A DNA stretch of 64,000 bases from Trileptium ribeirensis (lineage: Eukaryota; Nematoda; Enoplea; Enoplida; Thoracostomopsidae), in the NCBI GenBank assembly GCA_030248225.1, contig JASANE010017582.1, positions 49,229-113,228 on the forward strand. The letters run 5' to 3'. The position numbers and the translations under genes are program-made. The notes below the pieces were generated by a model. It was not told the origin of the DNA. It saw nothing but the letters and a program-made list of their open reading frames with translations, and ran no database searches. Within the stretch, counting starts at the first letter, position 1; every line of letters begins with the position of its first letter. This document shows positions 37,239 through 49,689 of the stretch, one piece after another.

Positions 37239-39226
37239 GTGGTGGCACTGAATCAAAAAATTTTATAGCCACTAATGAGTTCGACCCCAAACCTTTTAAT
37301 TGCTTATTTTTTAACGCGCAATGTTTATCAAACAAACTAGACGATTTAGCTCATGAAATTTCAAGAAAACACCCAGACATCATTTTCGTAACTGAAAGCT
37401 GGCTCACAGACGCTTTTCCGAACAATGCTTTTCCTTCGAAAAATTACACAATCTTTCGTTCTGATAGGAAATTGAAGAAACACGGTGGATGTGTTATCTT
37501 TATCAAAAATTTTTATCACGCCTCATTAATCTCCCATAATTCTCATGAAGGTTCCGTTGAAACATTGCTTATAAAATTACACCTCAATGTGAAAACCTTA
37601 CCTATTTTTTTGGTTTATCGCTCCCCTTTAAGTTCGGAAACGTCGGACACTCTCTTGATAGAGGAGTTAAATAGATCACACGAGAAAAAAGACTTATTGG
37701 TACTTGGGGACTTTAACCTTCCCCTCTACTATTCACAAAATTCCGATGGTAGAACGTGCTATTTTAAAGAAACTTTCCAATCGCTGGGTTTACATCAATT
37801 GGTCCATTCACCTACAAGATTCGATAATATATTAGACTTAATTTTATGCTCTGATATAAATTTGATAAACAGAGTCATTGTTGAAGAACCCTTTTCAACA
37901 AGTGACCATAATAAGCTTAGCTTCCACATAAATTGCGGTAGTTACAGACCGATCAGTCTGACTTCTACTGTTTGTAAAGTCATGGAGACTCTAGTTAGAG
38001 ATAAATTAGTGGACTATCTACAACGTAATAATCTCATTTATTCTTCTCAACATGGTTTCCGCGCTAAGAGATCTACAACGACCCAACTACTCGAGTATCT
38101 TAACTTCGCGACCAAATGTCTTGATGGAAACGACTGGCTTGATGTCCTATATGTTGATTTTAAAAAAGCTTTTGACGCTGTGAACCATGATGCCATCTTG
38201 GCCAAATTAGAAATGTATGGAATTTGCGGGAACTTGATCAACTGGTTTCGTAGCTACTTATCAAATCGTCGGCAATTCGTCACTGTAAACGGTGTCGAAT
38301 CGTCGTGGTGCCCCGTAACCAGCGGGGTACCGCAAGGCTCAGTACTCGGCCCTGTGTTATTCTTGATTTTTGTGGATGATGTCGATGAGTATGTCTCCGG
38401 CTCTGTTTATAAATTCGCGGATGATTTACGCGTTGCTCGTCGTATTAATCGTCAGTCACCTGATGGTAGTCTCGATTCCATGCAACTCGATTGCGACGGC
38501 CTGGGAGAATTTTGTGCCGAATGGTGCTTGGCAGTAAACGATGATAAATGCCATATGATGCACTGTGGGTTTGACAATCCTAGGGCTATGTACTCGCTGT
38601 TGAATAACTGTCTCAGCATTACAGACAGAGAAAAAGACCTAGGAATCATTATCACCAGTAGCTTGAAATTTTCGGACCACTGTGCAATGGTATCTGCCAG
38701 GGGACTGCGGGTTGTATACTTACTACGTCGCACCATTCAAAACTGGAACAAAAAGATTTGGCTGTGCTTGTATCGGTCATTGGTTAGGCCTCACGTTGAA
38801 TATGCTGTAAATGCTTGGTGCCCATATCTAGAGAGGGATATAGCGGCTATCGAACGTGTCCAACGCCATGCCACGAGACTATTGCCATCCATCCGCCATA
38901 TGCCGTACTCTGAGCGGTTGGCCTTCCTCGGCCTTCAGACTTTGGAAACTCGTCGTATACGCAGTGACCTGTTTCTAATCTATAAGATGTTCCACGATGA
39001 TGTCGCGCTTGATGTTCACAAATTCTTTGCTGAGGGATTCGAAGGAACCCGCGGCCATAATTACAAGCTTCAAATCATCGATACTCCAAGGTTGGATATC
39101 CGTCGATACTTCTTTTCGCACCGTGTAGTCCGGCTCTGGAATAGGCTTCCTATAGATGTAGTCAACGCGCCTTCACTGTCATCATTCAAAACGAGGCTCC
39201 ACGCTTCTAATATGTTGCCGCTGTAA
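37184..39226 (+). pseudogene. CR1 ORF2: endonuclease-RT with in-frame deletion of the linker
   Basis: The frame is open from 37,184 to 39,226 without an early ATG. The APE-type endonuclease comes first: FFNAQCLSNKLDDL, then TESWL (metal-binding Glu), GGCVIFIK, VYRSP, LGDFNLP and SDHNKLSF, so every catalytic box is present. Immediately after, at 37,934-37,943, the protein reads FHINC-GSYRPISLTS: the SDH end of the endonuclease is joined directly to the first RT box. CR1 ORF2 proteins normally have roughly 200-250 residues between these points (linker plus N-terminal RT fingers, compare the copy at 39.4-40.2 kb). RT boxes continue normally: GFRAKRSTTTQLLEYL, YVDFKKAFDAVNHD, SGVPQGSVLGPVLF, FADDLRVARR, then RPHVEYAVNAWCPYL, the GHNYKLQIID box, HRVVRLWNRLP and VVNAPSLSSFKTRLH. 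The C-terminus is intact. The deletion kept the frame but should destroy function. Confidence 0.85.
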
Positions 39227-39254
39227 TGTGTTATTTTGTTTTTCAAAATCACAA

Positions 39255-39274
39255 AGCCTCGTCATTACGAGGCT
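39255..39274 (+). promoter_or_regulatory. 3' UTR hairpin of CR1 copy 2
   Basis: AGCCTCG (39,255-39,261) pairs perfectly with CGAGGCT (39,268-39,274) around a 6-base loop, 29 bases after the ORF2 stop. LINE reverse transcriptases often recognise a 3' UTR stem-loop on their own RNA; that this hairpin plays that role is inference. A looser equivalent (AGGCCC / GGGTCT) follows ORF2 of copy 1 at about 32,652-32,670. Confidence 0.5.
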
Positions 39275-39390
39275 CAAACGCCTCCTGCTCGGACAGACCA
39301 GAAATGATCAAATCAACAAATGGTTCAAATCGACGGAATGGCAAAATGTCTGTCCGCTGGGGGACGAAGGTGAATAAAGGTGAATAAATA

Positions 39391-41765
39391 TTCCAGCTAA
39401 CCAGTCATCAAATAGTATCACCCAATTTTTCGATTACAGTTCTTCCGACTTTTCTAAAATGAATGATTTTCTTGAAACCATTGATTGGGATGGGCTCTTT
39501 AGTTCATGCGGATCTATAGACGATATGTGGGAAGTGTTTGTTCATACTATCTTATATGCAATAGACTTGTATACACCAAAGCGTAGAATCAAAAATGGTC
39601 ACACTTTCTATTCTCCTACATTGCAGCATGCTTATAAGCAGAAACTGGCTGCTTGGCGTCTATATAGATCTTCTAAGAGTTCCGCCGATTACAGACAGTA
39701 TAAAAGCTTTCTGAATCTGTTAACAAATCAAAAGAAATGAAAATTCTTAAGACATGACAAATCAAAATTTTACAAATATGTCCGGTCAAAATCAATATCC
39801 TCCGATATTATCCCACCACTGAACAAGACTGGGAGAAATCTCTTTCGTGATGATGAAAAATGTGATGCCTTTCAGACCCATTTCCTTTCGGTTTTTACCA
39901 GAGATAATGGTACACTTCCTGTTTTAGCTAGGCAAACTTTAGAAGAAATACGGGATGTTAATTTTACAGTTGACAATGTGTACGAGATTTTAAGAAAACT
40001 ACCAAAAAGACTTCGTTGGGTCCTGATGAAATTCCAAGCGTTGTTCTCAGATGCACCGCTAGACCTGTATCATATCCACTGTATATTATTTATAAAATGT
40101 CATTAAGAGATGGCGTATTACCGTCGCACTGGCTCCATGCTCGAGTTGTTCCTATTTTCAAGCGCAAAGGCAGCAATTCAGATGCAACTAACTATCGTTC
40201 TATTAGCTTAACCTCCGTAGCCTGCAAAGTTCTTGAGCGTATAATTAAAGATAAGCTACTGAGTTTTTTAAATCACCACAAACTACTACGCACTGAACAG
40301 CATGGATTCCTGCCAAGGCGATCAACGGTAACTAACGTTCTCTCAAGTAGTACCTCCTGGTTCAAAACAAGGTCTGAGAATAAAGCCATCCATTGTTGCT
40401 ATATTGATTTTGCAAAGGTGTTTGACTCCGTAAGTCATGTAAAGCTCATGTACAAAATAAGCAAATATGGTATCCTTGGCAAATTATACGATTGGATAAA
40501 GGCTTTTCTGACAAATCGTAAACAAATAGTTATATTAAATCGAGCTTCATCCTATGAGGGCAGTGTAGTTAGTGGTGTTCCTCAGGGTTCAGTCCTTGGT
40601 CCATTACTTTTTCTTCTATATATTAACGACTTACCTGACTGTGTTAATTACTGCAAAATTTCATTATATGCAGATGACGCAAAAATATTCTCTGTAGCTG
40701 ACCCTTCCAAGTCTACCTCAGACTTACTACAGCTCGATCTTAATAATATGTATAACTGGGCAGAGTATTGGCAGTTATCTATTGCTATGTCTAAATGTAA
40801 AATTCTGGTTTTTGGTCACTCGGTTAATCCGCTTCCAATATATACATTCGGAAATAACGAACTTGCGGTGGTAACTGAAATCAATGATCTAGGAATTATC
40901 ATATCGTCAAATCAAAAATTTTAAAACACTGCGCTAAAATTGCTAAAAAAGGTCATTTTACTGTGTCCAATATTTTTCGCACCTTTAAATGCCGAGACCG
41001 CGACTTTCTTTTGAATATGTATAAAACTTTTGTTCGCCCTATTATGGAGTACGGTTCACCAATCTGGTCGCCAAAACTCCTCCGAGATATAGATCTAGTC
41101 GAAGCTGTCCAAAAAAAATTTACTAAACGAATACCAGGTCTCTCAAACTTGTCATACAATGAAAGACTAAATGTTTTGAATTTAGAGAGCTTAGAATATA
41201 GGCGGCTCTTACTGGATTTTTCCACTGGCTACAAAATTTTACACTCCCTTGTTGAAGTTCCTTTAGAAAATCTTTCGCTTACGCTAACACGTTTGGACTT
41301 CGATCTCATAATTTGAAACTTGCTGTACCTTTTACAGCTACACAGACTGTAAAAGACAGCTTTTCATATAGGTTCCCAAATATGTGGAACTCTCTTCCTG
41401 AGGCTATTGTTAACCAAAATACCTTAGCTTCATTGAACAACCACCTAAAGAAACATGACTTGTCCTGTTATCTCAGGGGTCGATATCTTAGCTGACCACC
41501 GGTCCTTTATCGACCTATTGATGCAGGTCTGATGTCCTATTGAAATCAGTATCATATTCTCCAACAACTAATCTAATAGATCGTTTCTATTTTCAGTAAT
41601 ATCGAAGCATTCAGGTCGTTTACTTTTTAATTTATACTTACGCCTTGCACTTAATACTGAAAGCTTGATGTTATTTTGCACAATCGATTAGTTGTTTCTA
41701 AAACAGTACTCTTGTCCTTGTCTTTGTTTGTCCTTTCACAATAAACTACTAGTACTACTACTGAA
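39391..41765 (+). mobile_element. CR1-type LINE copy 3, 5'-truncated, different subfamily
   Basis: The copy starts inside the post-endonuclease linker and runs to a tail of AATAAACTACTAGTACTACTA (AATAAA at 41,740). That tail differs from the AGGTGAATAAA tail of copies 1 and 2, so this is another CR1-like lineage. Protein-level RT boxes also differ (YADD and not FADD). It begins directly after the tail of copy 2, with only a few bases between. Confidence 0.8.
39400..41495 (+). pseudogene. CR1 ORF2 linker + reverse transcriptase, multiple frameshifts
   Basis: Pieces in order: the linker (QFFDYSSSDFSKMNDFLETI, then DWDGLFSSC and LYTPKRRIKN) to a stop at 39,740. After it come two more linker segments in another frame (FYKYVRSKSISSDIIPPLNK; FLSVFTRDN). 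The RT from about 40,016 carries SLGPDEIPSVV, NYRSISLTSVACKVLER (the usual P of YRPISL is S), GFLPRRSTVTNVL, CYIDFAKVFDSVSH, SGVPQGSVLGPLLFLLYIND and the catalytic YADDAKIF, with a shift at 40,920. The thumb and C-terminal boxes follow: RPIMEYGSPIWSPKLL and NLESLEYRRLLL, another shift near 41,300, then HNLKLAVPF, FPNMWNSLPEAIV and ASLNNHLKKH to the stop at 41,495. The RT core is readable, but at least four shifts or stops kill the gene. The endonuclease is absent by truncation. Confidence 0.85.
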
Positions 41766-44700
41766 GTGACATATTAATATTTTACAATTGCGATGACGCT
41801 TACGTACAACGTCCCTTAATATGTGGTTTACTAATTCATATTAAGATATAAACAATTTCTATTTTGGCTCTTGCCTTATATCGGTACTTGGGGTTAATTT
41901 TGAATTTCAAAAATTCTGACCTTTTTATTTTAGTACTATAGTTTCCCACCGTTACACACCATCGTGGTCAGCATGTTATTTTAGTGCTGAAATGGTAGGG
42001 GTGGGATGAAGTATAATCTTTATGTCGGCTATCGGTCGGTATTTAAATGGGAACGGGATTCGTCACCAAAGATTGTGGGGTCCGAGGTCTGGCCAGTAGA
42101 ATGCCAGTGAGAAAGCGAGTATTGGCACGCGTTCCTTTTAGTGTGATTTGCATCTTGTTCGGCTGCATGACTAAGGTATGCACTCGTGTTACAAGAAACT
42201 CAGCACCAAAACACGATTTTAGTTTAACAGGTATAATATGCGGCATACCCAATCAATACGCAATTCTTGCAGGGTTGCGTTTCGTCTTTAGTCTTCTATT
42301 TTTAACCTTTTTTCGTGCTATTCCATTGATGTTCCTGCACTTCTGACCCTTTCCTTTCGTTCTAATACATTAGTGTTTAGGTTATCTATTACTTTATTAG
42401 ATCTCTAGACGAAGTATCGCGAACGCAGATACTCCGTATTCTATTTAATTACCTAAACCTAGGATCTTAGATTTAAGCTGTCTAATAACCCACATGTTAT
42501 TGCCGGCACATCCGAACGAAATGCACAAGAGTAATATTATGAACTAGGTTGTCACGAACGCAAACACTCCAGTTGGACGTTTTCTCCTCGTCATCCAACG
42601 GAAAACTGATAGGTAACTTTAAGGAATTATTAGAAGAGCTTAAGGCGGGTCTTCCTAATGCCACTCGCTTCTCACTCTCACCGGATTCTCAAGACGTTTC
42701 TCCGTTATTCTATGAATTTCGCTCAATATCTCACTCCACAGGGCTGAGTCGGGCCGAAATTTATTTTCAAATACGTTATCCTATGCCACTAGGCTTAATC
42801 CTTTCAGCCAGAGCCACCTATACTCTGGTGTTGTAACGCCAGTACTGCTCCTATGCAACGCCCTAGTATTTGACTATGACTCTAACACCATCTACTTTTG
42901 CGGTTTCTCTGTAAACCTAGTGAACGCTAAGTTATCTTAGTTCGGCAAGCAACACCACTTCTTTAGCTTACGCCGACCTAGAGTCTTTAAAGCTGAAAGC
43001 TCTGAACCAAAGCAAGAACTCGGTACTTCTTTTTGAGAACGTCCCTAAACCAGATAATTAGCTAAAACCGTACACGTAATTCTATGTGTGTGCATAAACC
43101 CGGAAGAAACGCAAACTATACAATTCGGCCGCCACAGGTCTCGAACACTCGTCACGAAACTCCACTTCAACTCAATGCCAACTAAAACTAAACTGGAAAA
43201 GAAATCAACAAAACCACACAATTATGCAAATTAGCATTAATCACATGATATCGTGCTTAATGCTGGAAATTCTAAAAGAAAACTGAAAAAGGGGATGGGG
43301 TACCACATTGTTACCAAGGACGTAAAATTGTTGGAACGGGCATAACTATGGCTTCTAGGGGACTTAGGGACCAGAAATAACCTTAAAATAAGGATTGGAG
43401 TGTTTTTGGACCTTTAACCCTCTACTTAGCTTAAGGGACCCTCTATGACATCTATGACCACAAAATCTGTAAATAGTAAAGAGGACAAGCACTAGCTATG
43501 TGTGTAAAATATTACGAATTATAAAATATTTAGTTCCTAGGTGTCCATAGGTGGAGTAGTGGAGGTTACCCATTATGGCTTCAAACCTCGACATGCCAAA
43601 TATATCCTCCCACCTCTACGCCCGCCGCGCGCAGTTAACAAATATTGGTAAAGAAGGTTAAAAGTAGTTAAACTTAAGTACATTGCCAAAAAATAGGGGA
43701 ATAGGAAAATTCTATCGAAAATTGTCAAAAATTATGGTAAATTTTTACAAATTTGGAAAATTTTTGACTTTCAGAAAATCTGAATGTTATACTTTCTGAA
43801 ACCGTTTACGAGCCGGAAACCAAACGCGTTTTGACACCAACGGTTTAGCTTTTACGAGCTCAAAGCGTAAGCGAAAGCGCATTATTGTAATAAAAATTAA
43901 AAACTAAAGTACTTATGCATTTGAATATTATTTATCTAATTTAGCACGTATTGAGCTGTTACAAGCAATTACTTTATGCCATTGAAATAACTAATTTCAT
44001 GATACTACTGCATTGCTGGTGGCCAAATAAAAGGGTTTTTATCGGCGCAACCATAAACGCGAAATCGTACCGCGAAGTCAATTGTACGAATGCGCTACTA
44101 CGCTGTTGTTTAAGGTGTTTAGAGTGGATTTATGAGATCTTCTAGAATGAAAATGTGCTTCTATTTATAAGTAAAATTCTAACGAAGAATTGCTTGAAAC
44201 ACAAATTTAGGTCTCGTTCCTAAACATATAACTTGCGTGGGTCACAGTGCCAATAGAACAAAGTGAAAACTTAACTGAAATGAGTCGTGCATCGCTATCT
44301 AAAACCAAAACCAATCAGTGCGGCCAGGATGTTAATAAAAACCTTTTAAATTCCATAGTTTCTAATTATCGCGACATAACAAATTCAACATAATATTGCG
44401 ACATAAACGCGCATTCAGCATAAATTCAACGTAATTTCTATAGGTTACTACCATACACACTCTAGGTCTAGTCATGCACAAGAAGGTGGACTGGTCCTAG
44501 TCGGCGGGAGGCGGGAGGTGGTGGGAGGATGCAGCACCTTTGGCACCTGCGGCACAACCTGTCATTTGGAAGTAGCCGGTCCGTAGGGAGGGGGTCGCGT
44601 AACCGAATTTTGCTGTCTTATTCGTCTGTGGTCTGGTCATTAGTAGTGAGTTTACAGCCTAAATTTTGTATAGTGTGTACTAGGACCAGTTCTGGCCCTA

Positions 44701-45300
44701 AGGGATCCCAGCTGCACCACCGATTTGAACAACCCCGGCTTCCACGACTCCCCGGTGATCTATGCGATGACCTAAGGGAACCGCTTAGCTTAGCAGGCTG
44801 CCGGCGGGTTAACCAGGGTGTTCGGCCTGGCCCCTATTGTGGCCCACGTGTCTAATGGTACGAAGGTCCCCCGAGGGAGAGTCGCCCTTAAGCCTGCTCA
44901 CATGTAATAAGGCTGACTCGCCTTTCCCTCAATTCTATTTAAATCCTGCACGGGGGCGCGGTTCTTTGTTTTAGCCTGATGCGCGAGAGACTGGATCCTA
45001 CCGATAAATTGTAAAGGTTCAACGAGAAACTCTCTGCCAAACTGGTAGCTCGAGGGGACACCTGGAGATCCATCTCCAGGGTCCCTATCTAGCGAGAATA
45101 ATTTGAAATTTTCCGGACCACCTAAGACGGCCGTACTTAACCTAAGTACCGTCGGAGTCCTATAGATTAAAACTTAGCCTTAAGTACACGTTCAATTTTT
45201 ATAACTTGGGACATGGGTTTGATCACTACCCTATGCACGTATCGCCGATCATTAATTTCACACTCCAGCACTTTATTTCAGTGAACTGTACATTAATACC
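41766..45300. other. Unassigned intergenic stretch
   Basis: No family is recognised. Open frames of 95-108 codons at 42.05-42.35, 42.55-42.84 and 44.53-44.86 kb have no motif I can name. The sequence is AT-rich up to 44.4 kb and then turns clearly GC-richer (GGCGGGAGGCGGGAGGTGGT near 44,500). Confidence 0.45.
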
Positions 45301-47100
45301 TTCACATAATTAATATAGACCATGTACAACATAATATAGGGGTACCTCGCAGGGCACCCCGTGACATACTTAGATACGCAAACGAGTGATGTGACTCCTA
45401 CCTTGCCCCCGCACGAGGGAATCGCATGAAAATCAATGCAACTTGCGGTTCCGTTTTCATACCCCAGGGACTGCCATACCCGCCTGACAGGACATCGAGA
45501 TGAACTTTCCTGGCCGACCGCTTGTTGACCTTGCCTGTAAAAAGCTCCGGACTATTGGACACTCTCCCACCATTAACCTTTTTCCACTTTATACTCCATC
45601 ACATGCGTTACCTTGAGGCCGGACGTCAGCTGCTGTTTACCTGTAATGAAAGTTGGCCATCGACCTCTGCGGACGCCAGGGATAGATTAGAACGTGGGTC
45701 GTTATCAAAAGAGGGATGCGCTGTCGCGTCCCCCGAGTTTTGTCTGTCTTGTAATGACTTTGAATTTATGGTGTTGACATGAAAACATGACGCTATACTA
45801 AAACCCACCGTGTCCAAACGGTTTATGGGTCCACGCCTATGAATTACTTTCACAAAAAAGTTTGGGAACGATCGTTTTGTAGTCTTCTCAGGGCCGTCAC
45901 GAGAATTTACTCAACATTTGACTCAGTGTGCGTTGCAGCTGACTCCGTCTCATTTCCTGAATTGTGATGCGTTCCTCCAAGTACCTTTGACCTAAACGGA
46001 GGTCCGCAGTCATTTGTAAGCGTGAATAGGGCGCACGCTGCCGCGGCCCTTAGTAAACGGTTTAGTTTGAGAACCACAAGAAAGCTGTAATGATTTTAAT
46101 TGAAAACACTTCGGATACCCCTGCATAGTTAGAATAGTAAATTTGCAAAATCGCGAGAGGTGGGAAAGACAACGCACGAAGGGTCCCGTACGTCACTCCC
46201 TGTGGAGCAGCCGTATCGACCCATCGATAGTTGTTATGCTGTTAAAATTGCATGACGGGGGCTCTACCGTGTCTAAACGGCCTGAGACCCGCCTGGAATT
46301 TTCGGGGACAGTTGACTGAAAATCTTTTATTCGGAGCGGAACGAAGCTCAGAGTAGCAGCTCGAATTTCGGGGGCTAGCGTCAGGGGTTCCGTTCTTAAT
46401 TTCTCTTGAAGGCTCCACGCGTGCAAATGACTGCGTCCGTTCCGAGCGGACCGCTCTCTCTTCTCCCCCAATACTGGGTCTTTAAGTCGTGTGACCTGGA
46501 GTTGCTCATATATATTTTCCCATGACTTAGGCTCGACTCAAGCCACGACTTCGAAAGCAAGCACGGATGGAGCACTAATCGAAAGAAGCTCCATTATCTC
46601 TTGAAGGTCATAGGAAAAATTAGACTTGTTTTATAGTGCCAATTTGTGGCGGGGTCTTAAACTGTTTGGTGAAAATTATTACAGCCTTCTACCGTGTCGA
46701 AAACGGCCTGGAAGACTGGGTTTTCTAAAACGACCTTACGGAGATTGATTTGCTGAAACGCTCAGGGATCAAACGCTCGAAATTTTGATGGGGAGCCTAG
46801 CGCGAGTCCTCATTGATACTCAACTAACTCTTGCCTTAGCGGCTGTCTCCAGGTCAACACGCGATTAGTTGCTTAGGTTAAACGTCTGACTTCGAACCTT
46901 AACCTTCCCGTGTGTTTACCTTATTCCTTACCCCTTTCACATCACAAAAATTATAAATCTTTTCGCCCCCGGGCCTAAAATAAAAAAGGCGACCCGGCGA
47001 GCGGGGAACCAGTCGAGCTTTCAGAATTTCCTAACAATTTTGGCGTGCGCGCTGCTCCACTGCGTTGGGACCGCACTTACGGGTGCGCGAGGCCTCCGTC
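45300..47100. repeat. GC-rich stretch with ~440 bp degenerate tandem repeats
   Basis: The box ACCGTGTCYAAACGG recurs at 45,807, 46,266 and 46,691 (with one extra A), spacings of 459 and 425. The last two units also share, further on, GCTCGAATTTCGGGGGCTAGCG against GCTCGAAATTTTGATGGGGAGCCTAGCG. The first unit matches only around the box. Period and extent are therefore approximate. Open frames of 75-92 codons cross the units on both strands without recognisable domains. Confidence 0.4.
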
Positions 47101-49685
47101 GGACGCCCCAGCACCCGCAAGGGCGACCCCTGCTAATTAATTTTGAACGTATAAAGCTCACCAGGGGCAACTCCGTCCCGTTTCTACACGGTAAGAGCCA
47201 CCCCTGGTCAATCAAAAGAAACCAAAAACGAAAAACAAAATTTTGAAAAAGAACTCAAACAAAAGGCGACAACCGCCTGCACAAGAAAAGAAAACCGCCG
47301 CTTCTAAAGCGGCATCTCTCGACTGGTCCCAATGCTACATTGGTCATAACATCAATTAAAAGGCACAAAAAAAACGCAGAGGATACAGATATTTTCGCGG
47401 GGGCGCCACGGGACACCTACCAGGGGCCACAGGATTCCCTTGTGGGTCCCAAATCTACCCCTCCACCTCGGGGGGGGGGAGGGAAAAGACGACAACAGAA
47501 ACAGAGAAAAGTAGACCACATCTTTTATACCAAAGCCACTGAAAAGAACAGAACACAATATATCAGCCACGCCACGCTCCACCGGTACCCCCTCCCCCTT
47601 CCCTTTACCCCTTCCCCTCACCTACATACGTATATTTTGACATTCTTACTTCTCCAGATCCTATCAAAAACCCTTAGAGGCTGGTCCGTGACTATAACAA
47701 TAAAATTCTGCTTCCGATTCCCTTCCTGCCTCCACGGAGAGAGAAACTAGTGCGGGAAGCAAACTTACTAACCAACCACAACCATCTCCCCCCCCCCCCC
47801 CGTACTGGAAACTTTAAAAAATAAGAAATATTTTGCGGATGTAGCAAGTTCTACTGTTAGTATTCCATTAAGGCCACTGTTATCAGGCTCTGGAACCATA
47901 AAAGCAGATGTTTAACTCTATAATATATGCCTGAGCGCTTGATTTCCTTAAAAGCGTCTGCTAATTTTGTTGCAACGTCGCACGGGTACGTCACGATATA
48001 CAAAACCAAATATAGATTTGTGCAGGTCTGTTTAAAGTATAGCGGATTATGAAAGAAATATAGAGTGATTCGAAAAGTCTTGAAAATTTTTCACTAGGGA
48101 TTTTGACCGTACGATATCTATACCAAGGGTCTTTTGTCATATATTGTCAGGTGTTTGTGGCGGACGCATTTCCCGTATCCTCCAGAATGTCCGTCGCATT
48201 GACAAAATTTTCCCCAAGCAATGCAGGTTTCAATTGCTGAAAACACAAAATCTCTGATTGCAATAATACAGGAACCAAAAATTAAAGCAGTACGCAATAC
48301 CCACTAGCATAAGTAGAAAATTTTTGAAATTGTAGAACGGCACAATAAAATAATCATCTTGAAAATTTTAGTCGCTTACACTACCAGATTAGCACACATA
48401 GAATAGGAAAGCTAAATTGTAAAAAATAAACCTTAAAGATGTTGATTGCTATGAAACACGAACTAATAATTAATGAAACATCGAGAAAAACTGCTCACTT
48501 AGCCAGCTTTTTAACATGCACCGTGGTACAATATAATCACAATTTTTGTTGTATGTTGAAATTTATAAAAGCTATAATTATAAGGCGAACTGCTGTCCCG
48601 TTACCGCAATACCTAATGCAAAATCATTGGTAATCAATTTACGGCAGTTGTAGATAAGTATATTTTTTGTTTTTGTTTGTTTGTTTTGTTTACATATATA
48701 ACATTTTGATATTAGATATAAATGATTTAAGAAAACTATTTAATAGGCGGTTACTACTACAGTTTTGATCTAATACACATTATTGAAAAAGGCTAAATTT
48801 TTCCGTTTTGGTTTTATGTTTCTTTTATTACCTAGCTAATGCATATACTTTAATTTTCTAAATTATGGTTATGTTATTATTATGTTACCTGTCGGCGGTC
48901 TTATATGCTACCAAGGGTTTCCCGGGGCTAAAACCCCAATTTTTAATATTTTTGCACTAAATATCTTATTATAGCGCTTCCTGGGTTTTCAAAATCTTAA
49001 AATTCATAAAATTGAATTGTTTTCCTACCTAAGTTGCATAAATCCCTTTCGTTTTAATTATTAACTAGGTATAGTTGTTTGTGTTTATGTTCATTAAGTT
49101 CTCTTTTAGTTTTTCAGTTCTAGATTTGACCTCGAGCAGTACGGTGTGCTTCTGGAAGCGTTCTAATCAACATATTTTGTTGTTTTTCTTTAATGTTTTA
49201 TGTGGTCGGTTACATTGCTAATGCTTTTGACTTCCGGCTTAGTTTATAATGGTTTTACGTCACTGAGAATGGTTCTTTACATGATTGGAGGATAAAATTG
49301 ATACGCTGAGTATAGTTGCTATTGTTTATCTGCTAAAATATCGTAGTGGTCCTACCGGAAAGGCGCCTATACTCGGCCCTTCGCCCAGTGGACTAGTAAA
49401 TTGAATTACAGGAAACGCATATACTCGAGTATCCTTTTGGATCTCACCGAACGGCTGCTTTATTGGAACACACAAAGAATGCGTGGATTGTGACTTGATT
49501 TCATGTACTAGAGTGAAGGCGGACATAGCTTAAGGGAAAGTGCTGATCGACGACACAAATAAGTAACCCTATTCATAGTACTATTTTATTTAGTAATACT
49601 ATTTTTCTTTACAAAATAGTAGAAGTGATCATAAGTCTAATAGGGTCGATAGGTTAATAGAAACTTATTAGGTTTAGTAAGATTC
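47101..49685. other. Unassigned stretch with homopolymer runs and simple repeats
   Basis: A run of ten G at 47,470-47,479 and a run of fourteen C at 47,788-47,801 bracket about 310 bases that include C-rich CCCCTTCCC tracts. A (TTTG)n-like simple repeat lies at 48,666-48,690. A 136-codon open frame (47,340-47,750) crosses the G run and is compositionally odd; I do not regard it as a gene. No other features. Confidence 0.45.
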
Positions 49686-49689
49686 TAAA

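Larger units (their letters stand above)
36400..39390 (+). mobile_element. CR1-type LINE copy 2, near full-length
   Basis: This is the most complete LINE here: ORF1 with a PHD-type finger, then ORF2 with endonuclease and RT, then a short 3' UTR with a hairpin and two copies of AGGTGAATAAA (39,368-39,388). The 5' boundary is uncertain, because sequence just upstream of the ORF1 ATG belongs either to a 5' UTR or to the older minus-strand relic it may have landed in. It is inactive: ORF1 has one frameshift and ORF2 an internal deletion. Its 3' end directly abuts another truncated CR1. Confidence 0.8.
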
